From assembly GCA_035296905.1 (NCBI GenBank), contig DATHAA010000081.1, positions 1 through 64,000 of the forward strand: a DNA stretch of 64,000 nt, given 5' to 3'. Each line of letters begins with the position of its first letter. Position 1 is the stretch's first letter. Shown piece after piece: positions 25,601 to 35,307 of the stretch. The notes beneath the pieces are model-generated. The model worked only from the letters and a program-made list of their open reading frames with translations, made no database searches and had not been told where the DNA came from. Source of the stretch: DATEOR01 sp035296905. Lineage in GTDB: Bacteria; Actinomycetota; Thermoleophilia; Gaiellales; Gaiellaceae. A program made the translations under genes and the position numbers.

Positions 25601-26334
25601 CCGGCATCCTCGGGAGCGACGAGGACGCCTTCGGGCTCCTGCTCCTCGACCACCTCGAAGGGCGGGCCGGAGAGCCCGTTCTCGAGCGCGACGACGGCCA
25701 CATCGGGCCGGCCATGGGCGCCGAGTGGTTCTTCGCCGAGCACGACGACTGGTTGGAGGAGGAACGGGCTGCGTTCGAGCTCGTCCGAGGACGGGTGCTG
25801 GACATCGGGACGGGTGCGGGCCGCCACAGTCTCGAGGCGCAGCGGCGAGGGCTCGAGGCAGTCGCGATCGACATCTCGCCCGGCGCCGTCGAGGTGTGCC
25901 GCCGGCGAGGCGTGCGCAATGCGCGGCTCCTCTCCATCGGCGAGATCGACGAGAGCCTTGGGGTCTTTGACACCGTCCTCCTCCTCTGCGGCAACCTCGG
26001 CCTCGGAGGCGGTGCGGACGACACCGTTGCCCTGCTGGAGGAGCTCGGCGGGCTCACGGCTCCCGGGGCGCGGATCGTGTTCGACTCCGTGGATCCCCAC
26101 GTCGAGAACGACGAAGCGGATCTCGCCTACCTCGAGCGGAACCGCGAACGCGGGCGCATGCCAGGCCAGGTGACGATCCGGATCAGCTACGGCGGCCTCG
26201 TCACGCCCTGGTACGATCTCCTCTGCGTGTCGCCCGAGGAGCTGGAGGAGCTCGCCGCCCCGACCGGCTGGCGACTCGCGTGGCGCCGGAACGCGGAGCC
26301 TCCCGACTGGTACGGAGTGCTCGAGAAGTCCTAG
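25597..26334 (+). CDS. Class I SAM-dependent methyltransferase (start uncertain)
   Basis: A small-molecule type methyltransferase. The Rossmann motif is VLDIGTGAGRHSLEAQRRGL, followed by IDISPGAVEVCRRRGV and a core ending in WRLAWRRNAEPPDWYGVLEK. The first canonical start is ATG 25714. However, the upstream in-frame codons read DEDAFGLLLLDHLEG and EPVLERDDGHIGPAMGAEWF, which match the conserved N-terminus of this family. The frame has no ATG/GTG/TTG there. An ATA at 25597 overlaps the upstream TAG as ATAG and would give the expected length. Substrate unknown. Confidence 0.7.
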   Translation: MAGILGSDEDAFGLLLLDHLEGRAGEPVLERDDGHIGPAMGAEWFFAEHDDWLEEERAAFELVRGRVLDIGTGAGRHSLEAQRRGLEAVAIDISPGAVEVCRRRGVRNARLLSIGEIDESLGVFDTVLLLCGNLGLGGGADDTVALLEELGGLTAPGARIVFDSVDPHVENDEADLAYLERNRERGRMPGQVTIRISYGGLVTPWYDLLCVSPEELEELAAPTGWRLAWRRNAEPPDWYGVLEKS

Positions 26335-27425
26335 AGCGCGCCGGTGAGCCGCTCGAGGTCGTCGTGATTCGTCCAGAAGCCGCACGACGCGCGCAGCCAG
26401 CCGAGCCCGGGCAGGTCCCGGATCACGACTCCCGCGTCGGCGAGACGCGCAACGATCTCTTTCGAGTCTCCAACGGCCTTCCACGTGACGAGCGTGGCCT
26501 GACCGGGCTCGGTGACGACCTCGCAGCCCGATCCTTCGAGCATATGCATGAGGTGCGCGGCCATGTCGGCGGCGTGGGCGTACCTCTCCTCCCCCGCCTC
26601 CTCCGCGAAGGCGAGCGATTCCAGCAGGCCGACCCCCGAGGCGGCGGCGATCCAGCCCGGGTCGAAGCGCGCCGCTCCGGCCGTGGGGTCGTACGTGTAG
26701 TCGTCACCGAACTCCCATGATCCGTAGCTCGGCATCGCCATGCGCAGCTCCTCGACACGCTCGGGACGGACGAAGAGAGCGCCCGTCACATCCGGGCCGA
26801 GGAGCCATTTCTGCGCCGACACGGTGTAGAAGTCGCAGCCGAGGTCGGCAACGCCGACGGGAATCGCCCCGGCCGCCTGGGCCCCGTCCACGAGCAGCGG
26901 GACTCCCCGCACTGCCAGCCTTTCGACCGGCAGCATCGCGCCGGTGAGCCAAGAGACGTGCGAAAGCGCCACGAGCTTCGTCCGCTCCGTGATCGCGGCT
27001 TCGAGAGCGCCGGGGAGCTCCGCGACAGGCAGGTCACGCACGGGCACAACCTGCAGGTCCGCTTTCGAGGCCACGAGGCCACCGAAGAGGCCCGGGTGCT
27101 CGGAGTCCGTGGTCACGACCTCGTCGCCGGGGCCGATGTTGAGGCCGTTGAGGACGACGTTGCACCCCTCTGTGGTCGAGTTCGTGAGCGCGATGGTCTC
27201 CGCCGACGCCCCGAGGAAGCGGGCGAGAGCGGCGCGGACGTCGTCCCGCCGAGTGAGCATCGCCTCGAAGTACTCCTGGCTGGAGCGGCCTTGCTCCAGA
27301 TCACGGTCGAGCGTGACCCGCATCGACTCCACGGTTCGGCGCGGGAGCGGTCCGTTGGTCCCCGCATTGAGATATGCGAGCCGGTCGAGGACAGGCAGCC
27401 CGGCGCGAACAGCGTCTAGGTCCAC
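26331..27425 (-). CDS. Class V aminotransferase / cysteine-desulfurase-like PLP enzyme
   Basis: A 364-aa fold-type I PLP enzyme. The PLP Lys lies in TVSAQKWLLGPDVTGALFVR. Other motifs are YLNAGTNGPLPRRTVESM, LTNSTTEGCNVVLNGLNIGP and LVDGAQAAGAIPVGVADLGC. No conserved catalytic Cys loop of desulfurases is evident, so it may be an aminotransferase or lyase. GTG 27425 follows GGAGGTGGC and overlaps the upstream EEP gene by 10 nt. The longer open frame is noise. Confidence 0.85.
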   Translation of the reverse strand: MDLDAVRAGLPVLDRLAYLNAGTNGPLPRRTVESMRVTLDRDLEQGRSSQEYFEAMLTRRDDVRAALARFLGASAETIALTNSTTEGCNVVLNGLNIGPGDEVVTTDSEHPGLFGGLVASKADLQVVPVRDLPVAELPGALEAAITERTKLVALSHVSWLTGAMLPVERLAVRGVPLLVDGAQAAGAIPVGVADLGCDFYTVSAQKWLLGPDVTGALFVRPERVEELRMAMPSYGSWEFGDDYTYDPTAGAARFDPGWIAAASGVGLLESLAFAEEAGEERYAHAADMAAHLMHMLEGSGCEVVTEPGQATLVTWKAVGDSKEIVARLADAGVVIRDLPGLGWLRASCGFWTNHDDLERLTGAL

Positions 27426-28135
27426 GCCACCTCCGCTTCGACCGGCGCGTGGTCGGAGAGGAGCGCGCCGTTCACGCGCCTCCGCTTTGGAGGCCACGTG
27501 CTCGGCGTGCGCTCGAGCGCGACGCCGCGTACGAGGATCTGGTCGATCCCCTCGATCGGCGACGAGTAATCCTGGATCGCGTAGGCGGCCACGTTGAAGT
27601 CGCCGCACAGGATGCACCGTTTGGCACCCGCGACGAAATCCGCTGCGAGCCCGACCTCGATGCACGCAATGTCGGAGTTGTTCGTCGCGTGCAGGTTCGC
27701 GACGGTCAGCGTCCTTCCCTCGAGCGCAACGTCCACCGCCTGGCAAACCCGCCGCTGGCGCCCTCCCCTCAGCCACTCGAGCCGCCCGATCTCCGGGTTC
27801 AGGACGAGGGTCCGGTCGCCAAGAATGTCGAAGCGGTGGCTCAGGAGCGTCGCGTTCGCCTGCCCGGCTGCCGTGAACCTCACCCGGACTGGGTCGATGT
27901 CCGTGATGAAGCGGGCGACCGGCCCCAGAAAGCCGGGCACCGTGACCGACCAAATGGCGCGCATCCCGCTCCAGCGCTCCAGCCGCCCCAGGGCCCAGAG
28001 CGGAACCTCCTGCAGCGCAACAATGTCGGGCGCGTCGAGGCTGACAAGGCGCACCATGCGCTCCAAGTAGGTCCGGCTCGACTTGGGATGCGTACGCCCG
28101 TGATAGAGGTTCCAGGTGCGAATGACGAGTCCCAC
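27416..28135 (-). CDS. Endonuclease/exonuclease/phosphatase family protein
   Basis: A 239-aa EEP-fold metal-dependent phosphoesterase. All core motifs are present: IRTWNLYHG, DIVALQEVPLWALGRLERW, VANLHATNN, CGDFNVAAYAIQDYS and SDHAPVEAEV. The substrate could be DNA, phospholipid or another phosphodiester. No signal peptide is seen, so it is likely cytosolic. Translated with the downstream PLP enzyme (10-nt overlap). Confidence 0.87.
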   Translation of the reverse strand: MGLVIRTWNLYHGRTHPKSSRTYLERMVRLVSLDAPDIVALQEVPLWALGRLERWSGMRAIWSVTVPGFLGPVARFITDIDPVRVRFTAAGQANATLLSHRFDILGDRTLVLNPEIGRLEWLRGGRQRRVCQAVDVALEGRTLTVANLHATNNSDIACIEVGLAADFVAGAKRCILCGDFNVAAYAIQDYSSPIEGIDQILVRGVALERTPSTWPPKRRRVNGALLSDHAPVEAEVAWT

Positions 28136-28158
28136 GGCCGACGCAGCATAGGGAACCC

Positions 28159-28458
28159 GTGCGCGGACGATTCGTGGATCTCGTCGAGCGGCAGATCGCC
28201 CTCTTCGAAGCCGAGAACCAGGGTCTCATCAGCGACACCGAGGCTGCTCTGGCCTCCTACAACCGCGCGCCCCGGGACGAGGCGGAGGAGCGCTACGGCG
28301 ACTACCTCGACCTCGTCGAGACCGGCACCGACGAGCTCGTCGAGCTGCGCAACAACTTCGCGGCCACCCTCGACGAGGATTCGTACGAGGAGTACCACGA
28401 GGTCTTCAACAGGACCGTCCGCAAGCGGCTTCCCCGTTTCGGCCTTGAGCTGGACTAG
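28159..28458 (+). CDS. Conserved hypothetical acidic protein
   Basis: A 99-aa soluble, strongly acidic, helical protein (RFVDLVERQIALFEAENQGL, DYLDLVETGTDELVELRNNF, EEYHEVFNRTVRKRLPRFGL). I do not recognise a family. GTG 28159 or the in-frame GTG 28174 could be the start. It is divergent from the EEP gene and precedes the MFS transporter, with no sign of coupling. The consistent codon use and good end point argue that it is real. Confidence 0.65.
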   Translation: MRGRFVDLVERQIALFEAENQGLISDTEAALASYNRAPRDEAEERYGDYLDLVETGTDELVELRNNFAATLDEDSYEEYHEVFNRTVRKRLPRFGLELD

Positions 28459-28536
28459 CGCATTGCGCTTCCCGTTCCGCGTTCCCAAGGAATGTGAAGT
28501 TTCGGAAAACGGACTGGTGCGCAGCCGCGAGGCCGG

Positions 28537-28542
28537 TAGGGT
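28537..28542 (+). promoter_or_regulatory. Putative -10 of leaderless MFS gene
   Basis: TAGGGT on the plus strand, 6 nt before the GTG start at 28549. Confidence 0.45.
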
Positions 28543-28548
28543 GCAAGC

Positions 28549-29994
28549 GTGCCCGCGAGAGGTAGCAGCCGCTGGCTCGCGCTTTACGTACTTTGCCTCG
28601 GCGACATCATGATCGTCCTCGACAGCACGATCGTGAACGTCGCGTTGCCGTCCATTCGGGACGATCTCGGCTTTTCTCAGACCTCGCTGGCATGGGTCGT
28701 GAACGCGTACCTGCTCACGTTCGGCGGTTTCTTGCTCCTGGGCGGCCGTCTCGGCGATCTCTATGGACACCGGCGCCTCTTCCTCGTCGGAATCTCGGTC
28801 TTCACGATGGCTTCGCTCGCGTGCGGGCTCGCCACCTCCCAGGCGTTCCTCATAACGGCTCGCGCAGTCCAGGGTTTCGGGGGCGCGATCGTCTCCGTCG
28901 TCGTCCTCTCGCTAATCATGATCATGTTCACCGAGCCGGCCGAGAGGGCGAAAGCCATGGGCGTCGTCGGGTTCGTCCTTTCGGGAGGCGGGACTGCCGG
29001 TGTGCTGCTCGGCGGCATCCTCACCGACCTTCTCAGCTGGCACTGGATCTTCCTCGTCAACATCCCGGTCGGAATCGCAGTCTTCGTGCTCTCCGTCTAT
29101 CTCTGCCCGAGCGTGCAGACGCCGACCGGGGAGCGGAAGCTCGATGTCGGCGGCGCGATCACCGTGACCGCGGCGCTCATGCTCGCCGTCTACGCCATCG
29201 TCAAGGGCAACGAGGTCGGCTGGACCTCCGCGCGAACCCTCGGGTTCCTCTGCGCGTCCCTCGTCCTTTTCGTCGTCTTCGTCGTGATCGAGGCACGCCA
29301 TCCTGCGCCTCTCATGCCGCTCAGCCTCTTTCGGCACCGGAACCTCTCCGTTGCGAACGTCATCGGCGTTCTGATGGCGGCCGCGATGTTCGCGATGTTC
29401 TTCTTCTCGGCGCTCTACCTGCAGCTCGTGCTCGGCTACAGCCCGCTCGAGGTCGGCCTCGCGTTTCTGCCCTCAACGCTCGTCTGGGGTTTTGCGTCGC
29501 TATTCCTCTCCGATCGCCTCGTGATGAGGTTCGGCATCAAGACGCCGCTCGTTGGCGGCCTCGGTTTCTTCATCCTGGGCCTGCTCCTCTTCGCCCGCGC
29601 GCCGGTGGACGGGACCTTCACCATGGATGTCCTCCTGCCGATGCTCTTCTTCGGCCTCGGCGGCGGCATCACGTTCAATCCGCTCCTCCTGGCGGCCATG
29701 GGCGACGTCGAGCCCCAGGACTCCGGTCTGGCCTCGGGAGTCGTGAACACCGCGTTCATGATGGGCGGCGCGCTCGGCCTGGCCGTGCTCGCGGCAATCG
29801 CGACGTCTCGCACGGAGAACCTGCTCGCCTCGGGCGACTCTCAGCTCGAGGCGAGCAGCGGCGGTTACGACGCGGCGTTTGTCGTCGGTGCGCTCTTCGC
29901 GGCAACCGCAGGCATCCTCGCGGCCACGCTGCTCCGCGCCGTCTCGGCGCCCGCGCACGCAATGGCAGAACCGGTCACCGCTCAGTCGGAGTAG
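28549..29994 (+). CDS. DHA2-family (EmrB/QacA-type) MFS drug transporter
   Basis: A 481-aa inner-membrane proton antiporter with about 14 hydrophobic segments. Motifs: DSTIVNVALPSIRDDLGFSQ (helix 1), LLLGGRLGDLYGHRRLFLVG (motif A) and GFVLSGGGTAGVLLGGILTD (motif C, antiporter-specific). Substrates are probably hydrophobic drugs or antiseptics. No TetR gene sits beside it. The start GTG is 6 nt after TAGGGT. Confidence 0.93.
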   Translation: MPARGSSRWLALYVLCLGDIMIVLDSTIVNVALPSIRDDLGFSQTSLAWVVNAYLLTFGGFLLLGGRLGDLYGHRRLFLVGISVFTMASLACGLATSQAFLITARAVQGFGGAIVSVVVLSLIMIMFTEPAERAKAMGVVGFVLSGGGTAGVLLGGILTDLLSWHWIFLVNIPVGIAVFVLSVYLCPSVQTPTGERKLDVGGAITVTAALMLAVYAIVKGNEVGWTSARTLGFLCASLVLFVVFVVIEARHPAPLMPLSLFRHRNLSVANVIGVLMAAAMFAMFFFSALYLQLVLGYSPLEVGLAFLPSTLVWGFASLFLSDRLVMRFGIKTPLVGGLGFFILGLLLFARAPVDGTFTMDVLLPMLFFGLGGGITFNPLLLAAMGDVEPQDSGLASGVVNTAFMMGGALGLAVLAAIATSRTENLLASGDSQLEASSGGYDAAFVVGALFAATAGILAATLLRAVSAPAHAMAEPVTAQSE

Positions 29995-30027
29995 ACGTGC
30001 GCGCGACTTGAGCCGCAAGCGCGGCCG

Positions 30028-30603
30028 CTACGTGAGCGTCTTCCCCTCGCGAAGGAGCTCCACGTACTCGGCGATGCGCTTCGCCCGCGTCTCGGGCCGC
30101 TTCGCGTCCGTGATGCGGTAGAGAAACGAGTAGCGCTTCGTCGAGCTGAGGCTCTCGAAGAACTCGCGCGCGGCCGGCTCGGCGTCGAGCGCTGCCTGGA
30201 AGTCATCCGGCACCGTCGCAGTCGCCGGCGAGTCGTAGGCGTTGTCCCAGCGTCCGTCCTCCTTGGCCCGGTCGATCTCGCGGAGACCGGATGGGCGCAT
30301 ACGGCCCTCCGCGCTCAGCCTCTCGGCCTTTTCGCGGTTCCGCTTCGACCATTTGCTTCGCGCGCGGCGCGGCGTGAAGCGCTGGAGATAGTGATTGTCG
30401 TCCAGGGGTTTCGCCTGGCCGTCTATCCAGCCATGGCAGAGGGCGATCTCGACCGCCTCGGCGTACACGACGGACTGGATCCCCGAGGCTTGCTTCGCGA
30501 ACTTGAGCCAGATGCCGTCGGATTCTTCGCCGTGCTCGCCCATCCAGGCCTCGAGCTCGGCCGGGGTGGCGAAGAAGAGGACCGTCTGCTCGACCTTCGA
30601 CAC
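30028..30603 (-). CDS. YdeI/OmpD-associated family protein
   Basis: A 191-aa protein with the family block ALCHGWIDGQAKPLDDNHYL followed by QRFTPRRARSKWSKRNREKA. A C-terminal region (DDFQAALDAEPAAREFFESL, KRYSFLYRITDAKRPETRAK) completes the usual two-part layout. The biochemical role is not established; some relatives are linked to antimicrobial peptide resistance. It starts 3 nt after the stop of the upstream oxidoreductase gene, so probably one operon. Confidence 0.88.
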   Translation of the reverse strand: MSKVEQTVLFFATPAELEAWMGEHGEESDGIWLKFAKQASGIQSVVYAEAVEIALCHGWIDGQAKPLDDNHYLQRFTPRRARSKWSKRNREKAERLSAEGRMRPSGLREIDRAKEDGRWDNAYDSPATATVPDDFQAALDAEPAAREFFESLSSTKRYSFLYRITDAKRPETRAKRIAEYVELLREGKTLT

Positions 30604-30606
30604 GCC

Positions 30607-32001
30607 TCAGCGCCGGGCGCGGAAGAAGCCTTGCGGGGCGAGGCCGGCCACCCTCTTCGTCACGGGATCGACGCTCTTGCCCCGGTCTTCGCGGCTTTCC
30701 TTGTGCCGGACGGCCTGGCGGACGACGAGCCCGCCGACGAAGCGGACAGGCTCGGGCGGAAACTTCCCGCAGACGCCGCAGTTGACGGGTGAGCCGGCCC
30801 ACTCGTCGTCGCGTCGAAGCGCGCTCGAGGCGAGCATCTTCGCGATCGTGAGCGACGGTGCGACCCCGTTTCCGGAGTAGCCCGTTCCGTAGACGATGTG
30901 GGCGCGTGCGGGCAGTGCGCCGACGATCGGGAACCCGTCCGTCGTCCGGTCGATCGGCCCACCCCACGCATGCGTGACCGGCACGCCTTGCGCCGCGGGC
31001 ACGAGCTTCACGAGCTCCTCCTCGAGCTCGCGGGTCTGGCGCCGGTTGTAGTCGAAGTTCGAGTTCACCCGGCCGCCGAAGGCAAGGCGCCCGCCGCCAC
31101 GGCCGAACGCAACGCGTCCGTCCTTCGTCGGGCGGTAGTAGTGGACGAGCATGCGGCAGTCCGAGATCGCCTCGCCCCCGCGCCAGCCGCTCTGGTCCAG
31201 TCTCTCCGCCATCGGCGCCGTCGCGACCATGTCGCTCGAGACCGCCACGATCGCCCGTGCAAGCTCGGGGATCTTCGTTGCCCAGGCATTCAGGGCGAGC
31301 ACGATGCTGCCGGCCCGGATTCGGCCCGAGGGCGTGCGCACAACTCCATCCTCGCGGTCGAGCTCCACCATCGGCGTGCGCTCGTAGATGCGGACACCCT
31401 TTTCGAGCGCGACCCTTCGCAGTCCGCGCGCCAGGAGGGCCGGCTGCACGATCGCCGCGGTCTTCTCGTAGGCCGCCCCGAGATGGATGGGCGAGCCGGT
31501 TCGTTCCTGAACCTCCTCCGCGCTCAGGATCTCGTACGGGCGAGCGCCATGTGCCTCGGCTGTCTCCACGCTCGACTCCCACGCGCCGACCTGCGCCGGC
31601 GAAGTCGCTGTCCAGAGCCAGCCGCCCTGGTGAAAGTGTGCGTCCACACCCTCGCGCTCGCAGAAGGCGCCGATCTCCCGGACGGCATCCTCGGAGGCCG
31701 TGGCGAGGCGAACGGCTTCCTCTTCCCCCGCGCGTTTGATCAACGTCTGGAACTTCGACCACCACGTGAGCGCAAAGCCGCCGTTTCGGCCCGACGGGCC
31801 GCCGCCGCAGATGTCCTGGTCGATCACCACGACGTCCGCGCCCGGCTCGAGCTCCTTGATTCGAAGCGCCGTCCAGAGCCCTGTGTAGCCGCCGCCGATG
31901 ATGCAGACGTCGGCCTTGGTGTCCTCGAGGAGCTCATGCGACTCGACGCCGTCCTCGGCGCGCAGGGCCTCCTGGAGCCAGAATGAGCGCGGGCCGGCCA
32001 T
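30607..32001 (-). CDS. FAD-dependent amine/amino-acid oxidoreductase (DAO family)
   Basis: A 464-aa flavoenzyme. The N-terminal dinucleotide fold is KADVCIIGGGYTGLWTALRI. GGGPSGRNGGFALTWWSKFQ is typical of glycine/gamma-glutamylputrescine oxidases. A C-terminal HAWGGPIDRTTDGFPIVGAL and YGTGYSGNGVAPSLTIAKML complete the FAD-binding domain. It ends with two Cys (NCGVCG) in an Arg-rich tail of unknown use. ATG 32001 is 8 nt after TAGGGT; the open frame extends far into dnaE2 as an artefact. Confidence 0.88.
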   Translation of the reverse strand: MAGPRSFWLQEALRAEDGVESHELLEDTKADVCIIGGGYTGLWTALRIKELEPGADVVVIDQDICGGGPSGRNGGFALTWWSKFQTLIKRAGEEEAVRLATASEDAVREIGAFCEREGVDAHFHQGGWLWTATSPAQVGAWESSVETAEAHGARPYEILSAEEVQERTGSPIHLGAAYEKTAAIVQPALLARGLRRVALEKGVRIYERTPMVELDREDGVVRTPSGRIRAGSIVLALNAWATKIPELARAIVAVSSDMVATAPMAERLDQSGWRGGEAISDCRMLVHYYRPTKDGRVAFGRGGGRLAFGGRVNSNFDYNRRQTRELEEELVKLVPAAQGVPVTHAWGGPIDRTTDGFPIVGALPARAHIVYGTGYSGNGVAPSLTIAKMLASSALRRDDEWAGSPVNCGVCGKFPPEPVRFVGGLVVRQAVRHKESREDRGKSVDPVTKRVAGLAPQGFFRARR

Positions 32002-32009
32002 GCGCCTCA

Positions 32010-32015
32010 ACCCTA
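32010..32015 (-). promoter_or_regulatory. Putative -10 of leaderless DAO gene
   Basis: TAGGGT on the minus strand, 8 nt before ATG 32001, overlapping the dnaE2 stop codon. Confidence 0.45.
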
Positions 32016-35000
32016 CCGATGGCCGAAGTGGTGAGCCTCCGGAAGCGCGGAGCGCACCTCGGCTTCGCCGGCGGCCTGGCGGGCGAGCGGCGCCAGCGTG
32101 ACGAGCTCGTCCACGATCAGGTTCCTGTTGCGCTCGAAGCGCTCGAAGCGGCCGCGTGCAAGGAGGAGCGGCTCGCCCCGGACGAGCGGCCGGAAACGCT
32201 CGTACACCTCCAGCGGGACGATCAGGTTCATCTGACCGTGCTCGTCCTCGAGGAGCATGAAGACGACGCCGTTCGCGGTCGCCGGGCGCTGGCGGGCGAC
32301 GACGAGGCCCGCGATCGCAACGCGGCTCCTGTGCTCGAGGTGCTCCAAGTCGGCGCTCGTCGCCACCTCTGCGGGCAGGTGCGGGCGGAGGAGCTCCAGC
32401 GGGTGGACGCCGATCGACATGCTCGTCGTCCGGTAGTCGGCCAGCATGCGCTCCCACGACGTCTGCTCGGGGAGCTCGGGAATCTCCGACGTCGGCCCGA
32501 GCGGAAGCGCTAGCTGGCGCTCGTCGCCGTCCGCGCCGACCGAGACCGAGCGTGGAGCGAGACCGAGCCGCCAGAGGAGCTGGCGCCGCGGCCAGCCGAA
32601 CGAATCGCAGGCTCCCGAGGCCACGAGCGCCTCGAGCCCGGGCCGGTCGAGCGGGGCACGCTGCGCGAGCCGGACGACGCTGCTGAAGTGGCCGTTCTCC
32701 TCCCGCTCGGCCACGAACATCTTCGCGGGCTGCTCTCCGAGGCCCTTGATGTAGCCGAGCCCGATACGCACGGAGTCCCTTTCGATCCGGCACGAGGCGG
32801 CGCTCAGGTTCACGTCGGGCGGCAGAACCTCGACCCCGCGGCGCTGAGCGTCGCGCACGAGGCTCGCCGGCGGATAGAAGCCCATCGGCTGGGCGTTCAG
32901 GAGCGCACAGAGGAACTCGCCGGGGTAGTAATGGCGAAGCCAAGCGGACTGGTAGGCGAGGAGCGCGAAGGCGGCCGCGTGCGACTTGGGGAAGCCGAAC
33001 GCCGCGAAGCCGTTGATCTTCGAGAAGACAAGCTCCGTGGTCTTCTCGGGCACGCCGTTTCTCGCCGCTCCCGCGAAGAAGCGCTCGCGATGGGCCTCGA
33101 TTGCGTCCTGGCTCCGCTTGCGGCTCATCGCCCGGCGCAGCCCCTCAGCCTCCCCCACGCTGAACCCCGCGAGCGCCATCGCGACCTCGAGGACCTGCTC
33201 CTGGAAGATGATCGCGCCGAGCGTCTCCTCGAGACACTCCGCGAGGAGCGGATGGTCGTGCGGGATGACGTAGGACGGATCCTCGCGCCGGCGCTGCCTG
33301 CGCTCGACGTAGGGGTGCACGGCTTTCCCCTGGATCGGCCCCGGCCGGACGAGCGCCACCTGCACGGTCAGGTCGTCGAGGTTCTCCGGCCTTGTGCGCA
33401 GGAGGCTCTGCATCTGCGCGCGGCTCTCGATCTGGAAGAGACCGACGGTGTCGGCGTCCTGGATCTCCCGGTACACCACGGAGTCGTCGAGCGGGATGCG
33501 GGAGAGGTCGATTCGCTCCCCGCGCAGGCGCACGATCTGGTCGACGCACTCCTCGACCGCAGAGAGCATCCCGAGCCCGAGCAGGTCGATCTTCAGGAAG
33601 CCCGCGTCGGCGCAGGAGTCCTTGTCCCACTGGCAGAGCCTGCGGCCCTCCATCGCCGCGTGCTCGACCGGGACGAGCTCCACGAGCGGGCGGCTCGAGA
33701 TGACCATGCCGCCCGGGTGCTGGGAAAGGTGCCTTGGAAGCCCGCCAATCTCCGCGCAGAGCTCCCCGAACGCGCGCCAGCGCGGCGAGGCGAGCTTGCT
33801 CTCCGCCCCGGGCAGCTTCTTCATCTCCTCGGCGACGCGGCGCGGGCTCCCTTCGGTGATGCGTGCGAGCCGCTCGAGCTCCGACTGGGGCAGCCCGAGC
33901 GCCTTGCCGATGTCACGGATCGCACCTCGCGAGCGGTAGGTCGCAAAGCTCGCCACAAGCGCCGAGCGCTCATGACCGTAGCGCTCGATCACGGCGACGA
34001 TCAGCTTCTCGCGGATGTCGCGCGGGAAGTCGAGGTCGATGTCCGGCACGGAGACGAGCTCGCGGTTCAGGAAGCGGCCGAGCGCGAGACCGGACGAGAC
34101 CGGGTCCACGTGCGAGAGCCCGGTCAGGTAGCAGACGATCGAGCCGACCGAGCTTCCCCGGCCGCGGCCCGGCGGCAGGAGATGGCGCGGCGAGCCGGGT
34201 CCGCGCACCTCGTAGGCGACCTCGCGCGCGAGCTCGAGCACCTCCCAATGGAGAAGGAAGAAGCCTGAGAGCCCGAGCTCGGCGATGAGCGCGAGCTCTT
34301 TGCGGAGGCGGGCATCGGCACGACTGCGCAGGCCGGCGGGCGCGTTGCGGTAGCGCTCCTCGAACGCGCGCCCGCAGACCTTGGCCAGCTGCACGTCCGC
34401 AGGATCGGCGCCGCCGGAGAAATCGGGATAGCGATACCCGAGCTCGTGCGTCAGGTCGAACTCGAGCCGCTCGGCGAGCTCGACGGTCGCCCGAACGGCG
34501 TCTTTGTCCTCGGGCCAGCAGGCCGCAGCCTCCGCAGGCGAGGCAAGGACGAACTGCTCGTTTCCGCGCCGCTCGGCCTCGCAGCCTTCGAGCGCGACGT
34601 TGTGCTTCACGGCGACGAGCACGTCCTGCAGGCGCGCGCGGCGCGGATGGTGCGCATGTACGTCTCCCGTGGCGATCGTGCGCACCTGGAGCGCCTCGGC
34701 CAGGTTGCGAAGCGCGGCGTTCCTGTGAGCGTCGCCGCGTGCATAGGGGCGCTGGAGCTCGACGTAGAAACGATCGCGCCCAAAGGCCTGGGCCAGGTGC
34801 GCAGCGGCGTTCGGGCTCTTGACGCCGAGTCCCTGGCGCGCGCAGCCCGAAAGGCAGACGAGCCCCTCGTTCAGCTCGGCGAGCAGGTCCGGATCGAGGC
34901 CGGGGTTGAGGCGCTCGCGGGCGTGCGCGGCGGTCAGCAGGCGGCACAGGTTCGCGTAACCGCGTGGGGTCTCGACCAGGAGAGTCAGGTGCGAGCCGTC

Positions 35001-35219
35001 GGCGAGGGTGGCCTCGGCGCCGGTGATGGCGCGGACGCCGACCGCGCGCGCCGCGTAGGCGAACTCGAGCGAACCGTAGACGCCGTCGTGGTCCGTCAGT
35101 GCAAGCGCCGGATAGCCGAGCTCGGCGGCGCGGACCGCGAGCTCCTCGGGCAGCGACGCGCCGTCGAGGAAGCTGTAGGCGGAGTGCGCGTGCAGCTCGA
35201 TGTATTCCGTGCCGCTCAC
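32013..35219 (-). CDS. dnaE2: Error-prone DNA polymerase III alpha subunit DnaE2/ImuC
   Basis: A 1068-aa C-family polymerase. The PHP domain leads (YIELHAHSAYSFLDGASLPE, LALTDHDGVYGSLEFAY). The polymerase core has VPDIDLDFPRDIREKLIVAV with the catalytic acidic residues, PHHLLPPGRGRGSSVGSIV-type palm entry (RHLLPPGRGRGSSVGSIVCY), and a C-terminal OB fold. The length is shorter than replicative DnaE and typical of DnaE2. With imuB it should form the SOS mutasome for translesion synthesis. GTG start; the gene lies 88 nt after the DUF6504 gene. Confidence 0.95.
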   Translation of the reverse strand: MSGTEYIELHAHSAYSFLDGASLPEELAVRAAELGYPALALTDHDGVYGSLEFAYAARAVGVRAITGAEATLADGSHLTLLVETPRGYANLCRLLTAAHARERLNPGLDPDLLAELNEGLVCLSGCARQGLGVKSPNAAAHLAQAFGRDRFYVELQRPYARGDAHRNAALRNLAEALQVRTIATGDVHAHHPRRARLQDVLVAVKHNVALEGCEAERRGNEQFVLASPAEAAACWPEDKDAVRATVELAERLEFDLTHELGYRYPDFSGGADPADVQLAKVCGRAFEERYRNAPAGLRSRADARLRKELALIAELGLSGFFLLHWEVLELAREVAYEVRGPGSPRHLLPPGRGRGSSVGSIVCYLTGLSHVDPVSSGLALGRFLNRELVSVPDIDLDFPRDIREKLIVAVIERYGHERSALVASFATYRSRGAIRDIGKALGLPQSELERLARITEGSPRRVAEEMKKLPGAESKLASPRWRAFGELCAEIGGLPRHLSQHPGGMVISSRPLVELVPVEHAAMEGRRLCQWDKDSCADAGFLKIDLLGLGMLSAVEECVDQIVRLRGERIDLSRIPLDDSVVYREIQDADTVGLFQIESRAQMQSLLRTRPENLDDLTVQVALVRPGPIQGKAVHPYVERRQRRREDPSYVIPHDHPLLAECLEETLGAIIFQEQVLEVAMALAGFSVGEAEGLRRAMSRKRSQDAIEAHRERFFAGAARNGVPEKTTELVFSKINGFAAFGFPKSHAAAFALLAYQSAWLRHYYPGEFLCALLNAQPMGFYPPASLVRDAQRRGVEVLPPDVNLSAASCRIERDSVRIGLGYIKGLGEQPAKMFVAEREENGHFSSVVRLAQRAPLDRPGLEALVASGACDSFGWPRRQLLWRLGLAPRSVSVGADGDERQLALPLGPTSEIPELPEQTSWERMLADYRTTSMSIGVHPLELLRPHLPAEVATSADLEHLEHRSRVAIAGLVVARQRPATANGVVFMLLEDEHGQMNLIVPLEVYERFRPLVRGEPLLLARGRFERFERNRNLIVDELVTLAPLARQAAGEAEVRSALPEAHHFGHR

Positions 35220-35307
35220 GCGCGCCTTTCGACCTTTTCCACGTCACACCCGCGCGCTTTCCGGCAATAGGATCGAAGTGGAGGGAGGCCCGCGGCGGCC
35301 CCGGGAT

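Noticed and set aside
30607..32943. 778-aa reading of the FAD oxidoreductase
   Set aside because: The first about 310 residues are shadow of dnaE2; the true N-terminus with GGGYTG begins at ATG 32001 after a TAGGGT box.
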